NCBI GenBank assembly: GCA_020846745.1
Contig: JADLDI010000007.1
Coordinates: 1 to 64,000 of the forward strand
DNA length: 64,000 nt
Direction of reading: 5' to 3'
Source: Bryobacterales bacterium
Lineage (GTDB): Bacteria > Acidobacteriota > Terriglobia > Bryobacterales > Bryobacteraceae
Part shown: one piece after another, positions 60,120 to 64,000 of the stretch
Numbering within the stretch: the first letter of the stretch is position 1
Layout of the letters: every line of letters begins with the position of its first letter
The notes under the pieces: model-generated
Database searches by the model: none
The model's input: the letters and a program-made list of their open reading frames with translations, nothing else
Told to the model about the DNA's origin: nothing
Position numbers and translations under genes: made by a program

Positions 60120-61597
60120 AACAGTATCCCCGCCCCGATGTTGATGTGGCCCGCGTTCGAAATGCCGTCTACCACGCGGATCGTGCGCAGGCGGCGGTAT
60201 TCGACAGAGAACAAGAGGTTCGACCGTGGCTGGTAAATCACATTCAAAAATCCGCTCAGATTTCGCCGTACCGGGTTCTGCGCCTGGTCCCACTGCAGTT
60301 TGCCCAACCGTAGCGCCTGGTCCTGGCCGATCGCTGCGTTAAACTCGACTGTTGCCAGCGCCTTAAACTTCACCTGCGACCATCCGCCCGCGCTCGCCAC
60401 AGTGTGGATGCCGCTCCGCTCGCCGCGTGAAGGTTCAAGCAACAGCACACTGGGCGCCGCTCCACCGCCTAAGCCGGAAATTGCGTTGCCCCGGTAGAAC
60501 TCGCCTGAGAACGTGAACCGGTCCGACAGCGGAACCGTCCAGTCGAGCGTTCCCGCCCAACCGTTGGCATTCCTGCTGAACCCCCAATTCTGCCGCGAGT
60601 AATACCCGCTCACGCCAATCTCGGTCCGGTCGCTTCCCTCCCCCCGCCGCCATCCAACACGCGACGCGAATGCCGGCATCCGGCTGCGTTCACCAGCGGT
60701 GGCCACACGCTCATACTCGCTAACAGGCGTATCCCCGGTAAGCGCATCAAGAAATCCGCCCTGCACTAACAACGTAGATCTACCCGGTGCGTTGAACCGG
60801 TGCTCCGCGTAAACCTGTGGCGTCCACGTCCAGAGATTGCCGGCGTAAGAAAGCGATGGATAACCTACCGTCGCAAATGACGTTGGCGCCAGCGGCGAAA
60901 AGAACGGCGCCTCCTGTCCCGCAACGACGGTCGTCTTATCCCAATCGAGTGTCAGGCTCGCCGTGCGCATCCGCATCAGTCCGGCCGTAACACCGTCGGG
61001 CGTATCGGGAAATCCGCCAAAGAAGTCGAACCGCACTTCCCCGCTGGTGCGCGCGCCCCACACCGTCGGTCCGGACACTTGTAAGCCGAGTGTGGACTGC
61101 CGCACCGTGGCGCCAAAGCTGCCTTTGTATCCGCCGGCCGGCTTCGTCTCGGCCACAAACGGCACGTCCATGTTGTCCCCCTCGCCGCGCGTGCCCACGA
61201 CGTTCATCAGTGCCATACCCGAAAGCTTCACGCGATAGCGCGATCCGCTCGCGACTTTCGCCTGGTGCTGCTCTTCCACCTTCGCATTTAACACTTGTTG
61301 CTCTTCTCGGATCGCTGCGATTTCCGGCACGATGGCGGCAACGCCCGGCCGCGCCGCCGCCGGTTCCAGCCGCGCGCGTAGTGTCGACACTTCGCGGCGT
61401 AGTTCAGCCGATTCCTCCGCGGAGCGCTTCAATTCGCTTCGCACCTCCGCCACGGCACGCCGTAAATCCTGCAATTCCCGTTTGAGTTCTTCAATACTTC
61501 CGGACGGCTCCACCGCGCTCGTTTGTGCGGCAGCGGCCCCGATTGTGACGAGCAGCAGCCCCGTGACTGCCGCCATGGTCCGCGTTACGCCTGGCAT
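60116..61597 (-). CDS. outer-membrane porin-like protein with N-terminal coiled coil
   Basis: A 493-aa protein. After a signal peptide (AAVTGLLLVTIGAAAAQT) lies a coiled coil (IEELKRELQDLRRAVAEVRS, ESAELRREVSTLRARLE) like those that anchor or trimerise porins. From ~115 the protein alternates beta-strands (YRVKLSGMALMNVVG, WGARTSGEVRFDFFGG, ASLTLDWDKTTVVAGQEAPF) to the end, with a DcaP- or OprP-like plan, and terminates in INIGAGILF. The C-terminal Phe fits BAM recognition. It is coupled to the cupredoxin gene and divergent from a two-component system. Confidence 0.75.
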   Translation of the reverse strand: MPGVTRTMAAVTGLLLVTIGAAAAQTSAVEPSGSIEELKRELQDLRRAVAEVRSELKRSAEESAELRREVSTLRARLEPAAARPGVAAIVPEIAAIREEQQVLNAKVEEQHQAKVASGSRYRVKLSGMALMNVVGTRGEGDNMDVPFVAETKPAGGYKGSFGATVRQSTLGLQVSGPTVWGARTSGEVRFDFFGGFPDTPDGVTAGLMRMRTASLTLDWDKTTVVAGQEAPFFSPLAPTSFATVGYPSLSYAGNLWTWTPQVYAEHRFNAPGRSTLLVQGGFLDALTGDTPVSEYERVATAGERSRMPAFASRVGWRRGEGSDRTEIGVSGYYSRQNWGFSRNANGWAGTLDWTVPLSDRFTFSGEFYRGNAISGLGGGAAPSVLLLEPSRGERSGIHTVASAGGWSQVKFKALATVEFNAAIGQDQALRLGKLQWDQAQNPVRRNLSGFLNVIYQPRSNLLFSVEYRRLRTIRVVDGISNAGHINIGAGILF

Positions 61598-61734
61598 CGT
61601 TCCTCCCCCCGGGCTCAGGTCCGAATCACCAGGCCACCGTCCCTCACCATCGTGTGCGTCAGGATTGTTCGCAAACCTTCCGGGCTATCGAGAAGTTATC
61701 TATGATTGTAACGTTCTGCTCCTTCCGACGCCCT

Positions 61735-62415
61735 ATGGAAAAAATCCTGGTGATTGAGGACGATCGCGCCACCCGCAAAGCGCTCACGCAGTTGTTTGAA
61801 GTGGAAGGCTACTCCGTAGAAACCGCCGCCGACGGAGAAGAGGGGCTGGCTGCATTCCGTGCGTCGCGCCCTGATTTCGTCATGCTCGATCTGCGCATGC
61901 CCAAGCTCCGCGGGCAAGAGGTGTGCAAGCAGATCAGGCGCGAAGACGAACACGTGCCGATCCTCATTTTGAGCGGGTCGGCCGACGAGGTCGACCGTGT
62001 CCTGCTGCTCGAACTCGGCGCCGACGACTACGTCATCAAACCGTTCAGTCCCAAGGAACTGCTCGCCCGCGTCCGCGCCGTCCTGCGCCGTGCCACACGC
62101 CGCCCCCCTCCCGTCGATCAGCTGCAGTTCGGCGACGTAACTGTCGATTTCGTCAAAATGGAAGTCCATCGTGCCGGACGCCCGGTCTCACTAACTCCGC
62201 AGGAATTTAAGCTCCTCAAGTACTTCTCCCATAACATCGACCGTGTCGTCACCCGCGACCAGTTATTGAACGATGTATGGGGTTATAACTCCTACCCGTC
62301 AACGCGGACCGTCGATTCGCACATCCTCACACTACGGCAGAAACTCGAGAAGTCACCCGCTTCGCCGGTCCACTTCATCACCATTCACAACGCCGGCTAT
62401 AAGTTCACCCTCTAG
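61735..62415 (+). CDS. OmpR/PhoB-type response regulator
   Basis: 226 aa from the ATG at 61735; an earlier start would add non-homologous sequence. The receiver has the acidic pair in ILVIEDDRATRKAL, phospho-acceptor Asp52 in FVMLDLRMPKLRG, and the conserved Lys in YVIKPFSPKELLARV. The C-terminal winged helix (VSLTPQEFKLLKYFSHNIDR, SYPSTRTVDSHILTLRQKL) binds DNA. The kinase gene begins 21 bp downstream. The pair is divergent from the porin/cupredoxin unit and may control it. Confidence 0.93.
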   Translation: MEKILVIEDDRATRKALTQLFEVEGYSVETAADGEEGLAAFRASRPDFVMLDLRMPKLRGQEVCKQIRREDEHVPILILSGSADEVDRVLLLELGADDYVIKPFSPKELLARVRAVLRRATRRPPPVDQLQFGDVTVDFVKMEVHRAGRPVSLTPQEFKLLKYFSHNIDRVVTRDQLLNDVWGYNSYPSTRTVDSHILTLRQKLEKSPASPVHFITIHNAGYKFTL

Positions 62416-62436
62416 ACGCACCCGGGAATCATCGAA

Positions 62437-64000
62437 ATGTTTAGAGGTACGCTACGCAACAAATTCCTGTTCGCCTTCGCCGCCATGTCGTCGCTACTCA
62501 CCACCTCCACGCTGCTCATCGTGCGCCAACGGGTGGAACTGCGGGCGCGGGAAGAAATCCAGGCCGGCCTGCGCAATTCCACGCTTGCCTTTTCCCGAAT
62601 GCAAGCGCAACGCGAAGCCACGCTCGAACGCTCCGCCGCCCTGCTGGCCGCCTTGCCCCCTCTCAAGGCTGTCATGACCTCGCAACACAAGGCCACCATT
62701 CAAGACGCGTCCCGTACCTTCTGGCAACTCGCCGGCAGCCAGTTGTTCGTCCTCGCCGATGCCAATGGAGCGGTCATGGCTCTCCACACCGCAAGCCCCG
62801 GCTTCACCGAGCACCAGGCGCAAACGGCAATCACCCGGATGCTCGCCGCGCGGCAGTCGCGGGATTGGTGGTACGGCGGCGGGCACCTGTTCGAGGTCTT
62901 CCTGCAGCCGCTCTATTTCGGACCGGTAGAAGACAACTCGCGCATGGGTATGCTCGCCGTCGGCTACGAAATCGATGCCCGCGTCGCCGCCGATGTCGCG
63001 AGTATCGCGTCGAGCCAGGTCGCCTTCCAGTTCGACAGCCAGATCGTGGTCACTACCGTTTCCGATCGCCAGAAGGCGGAACTGGCCGCACGCGCCCACC
63101 TGATCGGGCAGCCACACAACCACCCCACGCCCGTCGACCTGGCCGGCGAAACCTACCTCGCCACCACCGTCCCGCTTACCTCCGGCAAGTCCCCCCAAGT
63201 CGCCCTGACCGTCCTGAAGTCTTACGACGAAGCCACAGCCTTCCTGCACAATCTCAACCAATGGGTTGTCGGCCTCGGCATCGCCGCCGTCGTCGCCGGG
63301 TGTCTGCTGGTGTACTTCTTTTCCACCACCTTCACCAGACCCTTGGAGCAACTGGTGGCGGGCGTCAAGGCGCTCGAAGCCGGCGACTTCGCCTATCCCC
63401 TCGAAGCCAAAGGGACCGACGAAGTGTCGACGCTCACCGCCGCCTTCCAGCGCATGCGCGTCAGCCTCCAGGAAGCGCAAACCCGGTTGATCGAATCCGA
63501 ACGGCTCGCCACCATCGGCCAGATGGCCAGTACAATCTCACACGACCTGCGCCACCCCCTCACAGCCATCCTGGCCTATGCCGAGTTCCTGTCGGAAAGC
63601 CGTTTGACCAATGCGCAGCGTAAGGACTTCTTCGATGAAATCCGCATCGCCGTCAACCGCATGACCGACGAGATCAACTCCCTGCTCGGCTTCTCCCGCC
63701 ATCGCGAGACCATCCGGCCGCGCTACGCCTCCGTTCCCGAAGTCGTCGATCGCGCCATTCAGAACGTGACGGTCCTGCCCGAGTTCCACCAGATTTCCGT
63801 CAGATCCTACGTTCCGGTGGATTGCCATGGTTGGTTCGACCCCGCCAAACTCGAACGCGTCCTCCTCAACCTGCTCCACAACGCATGCGAAGCGGTGTCA
63901 TCGCCGGCAGGTACGGTGACCGTATCGGCGCAGACCGTCGGCGAAACCATCGAGATTCGCGTCCGCGACAACGGGCCGGGCATCCCCGAAGCCATCCGCG
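62437..64000 (+). CDS. sensor histidine kinase, cut by right edge
   Basis: At least 521 codons, open to the end of the window. The first helix is FLFAFAAMSSLLTTSTLLIV. An extracytoplasmic sensor (~30-270) follows, of double-Cache type in outline but not certain. The second helix (~275-300) is followed by HAMP (PLEQLVAGVKALEAGDFAYP). The phospho-acceptor is His369 in STISHDLRHPLTAI. The ATPase domain shows the N box LLNLLHNACEAV and the G1 box DNGPGIPEA near the edge. It lies 21 bp after the response regulator, its presumed target. The terminal part of the ATPase domain is outside the window. Confidence 0.92.
   Translation, partial: MFRGTLRNKFLFAFAAMSSLLTTSTLLIVRQRVELRAREEIQAGLRNSTLAFSRMQAQREATLERSAALLAALPPLKAVMTSQHKATIQDASRTFWQLAGSQLFVLADANGAVMALHTASPGFTEHQAQTAITRMLAARQSRDWWYGGGHLFEVFLQPLYFGPVEDNSRMGMLAVGYEIDARVAADVASIASSQVAFQFDSQIVVTTVSDRQKAELAARAHLIGQPHNHPTPVDLAGETYLATTVPLTSGKSPQVALTVLKSYDEATAFLHNLNQWVVGLGIAAVVAGCLLVYFFSTTFTRPLEQLVAGVKALEAGDFAYPLEAKGTDEVSTLTAAFQRMRVSLQEAQTRLIESERLATIGQMASTISHDLRHPLTAILAYAEFLSESRLTNAQRKDFFDEIRIAVNRMTDEINSLLGFSRHRETIRPRYASVPEVVDRAIQNVTVLPEFHQISVRSYVPVDCHGWFDPAKLERVLLNLLHNACEAVSSPAGTVTVSAQTVGETIEIRVRDNGPGIPEAIR

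Noticed and set aside
62494..63480. 328-codon reverse ORF opposite the histidine kinase
   Set aside because: The forward frame encodes clear HAMP, HisKA and ATPase motifs; the reverse frame is a codon-bias shadow.

Overview
The window reads as a chromosomal segment of an Acidobacteriota bacterium of the Solibacter/Bryobacter type. This is inferred from gene content, not from a database match. The signs are two ~1,140-residue TonB-dependent receptors with an N-terminal carboxypeptidase-regulatory-like domain, a Solibacter-type TIGR03437-like secreted protein, two PEP-CTERM proteins, a DUF6351 esterase-like protein, many signal-peptide enzymes, high GC and short dispersed intergenic repeats. 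No rRNA, tRNA, IS element, prophage or CRISPR array was seen.

Layout. 1-3.3 kb is an accessory-looking strip: an RHS remnant at the left edge, a LamG-like PEP-CTERM protein, a secreted tail-fibre-like protein and a lone HicB. 3.4-11.2 kb holds an exported BNR-repeat protein, a DUF433/DUF5615 toxin-antitoxin-like pair, a TonB receptor, and an XRE/nucleotidyltransferase-like pair with a palindromic operator. 11.2-15.6 kb is housekeeping: a POTRA-only protein, scpA, scpB, an RluB-type pseudouridine synthase and a CoA-binding protein, mostly coupled. 15.6-23.3 kb is metabolism and transport: a zinc dehydrogenase, RraA-like protein, Nramp-like transporter, triple-RidA protein, FAH-family hydrolase and an MFS-HEAT protein. 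23.2-28.4 kb holds a duplicated CPBP membrane protein, a selenocysteine peroxiredoxin and an exported amidohydrolase. 28.4-37.9 kb holds a second TonB receptor, a PEP-CTERM protein, a PQQ-type propeller, an Fe-ADH/HpaI-aldolase pair, the TIGR03437-like protein and a GH13 enzyme.

37.9-52.9 kb is one leftward operon of nine genes: DUF4159, VWA membrane protein, caspase-like protein, TPR-peptidase MA, MoxR ATPase, DUF58, BatA-VWA protein, a Q-rich DUF4175-like giant, and a redoxin-DsbD-alpha fusion. 53.0-55.1 kb has a small zinc-ribbon protein and an FkbH-like HAD/GNAT protein. 55.1-55.8 kb is noncoding and repeat-bearing. 55.8-64 kb has a DUF6351 protein, an InlB-type repeat protein, a cupredoxin-like protein coupled to a porin, and a divergent two-component system cut by the right edge.

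The strongest observation is that two thiol-redox genes carry an in-frame TGA exactly where the catalytic cysteine belongs, each followed by a hairpin of bacterial SECIS type. Both would be split or truncated by standard gene callers. One is the terminal gene of the MoxR/VWA operon, which links selenocysteine redox chemistry to a Bat-like envelope-stress system. The selenocysteine machinery itself (selA, selB, selC, selD) is not in this window.
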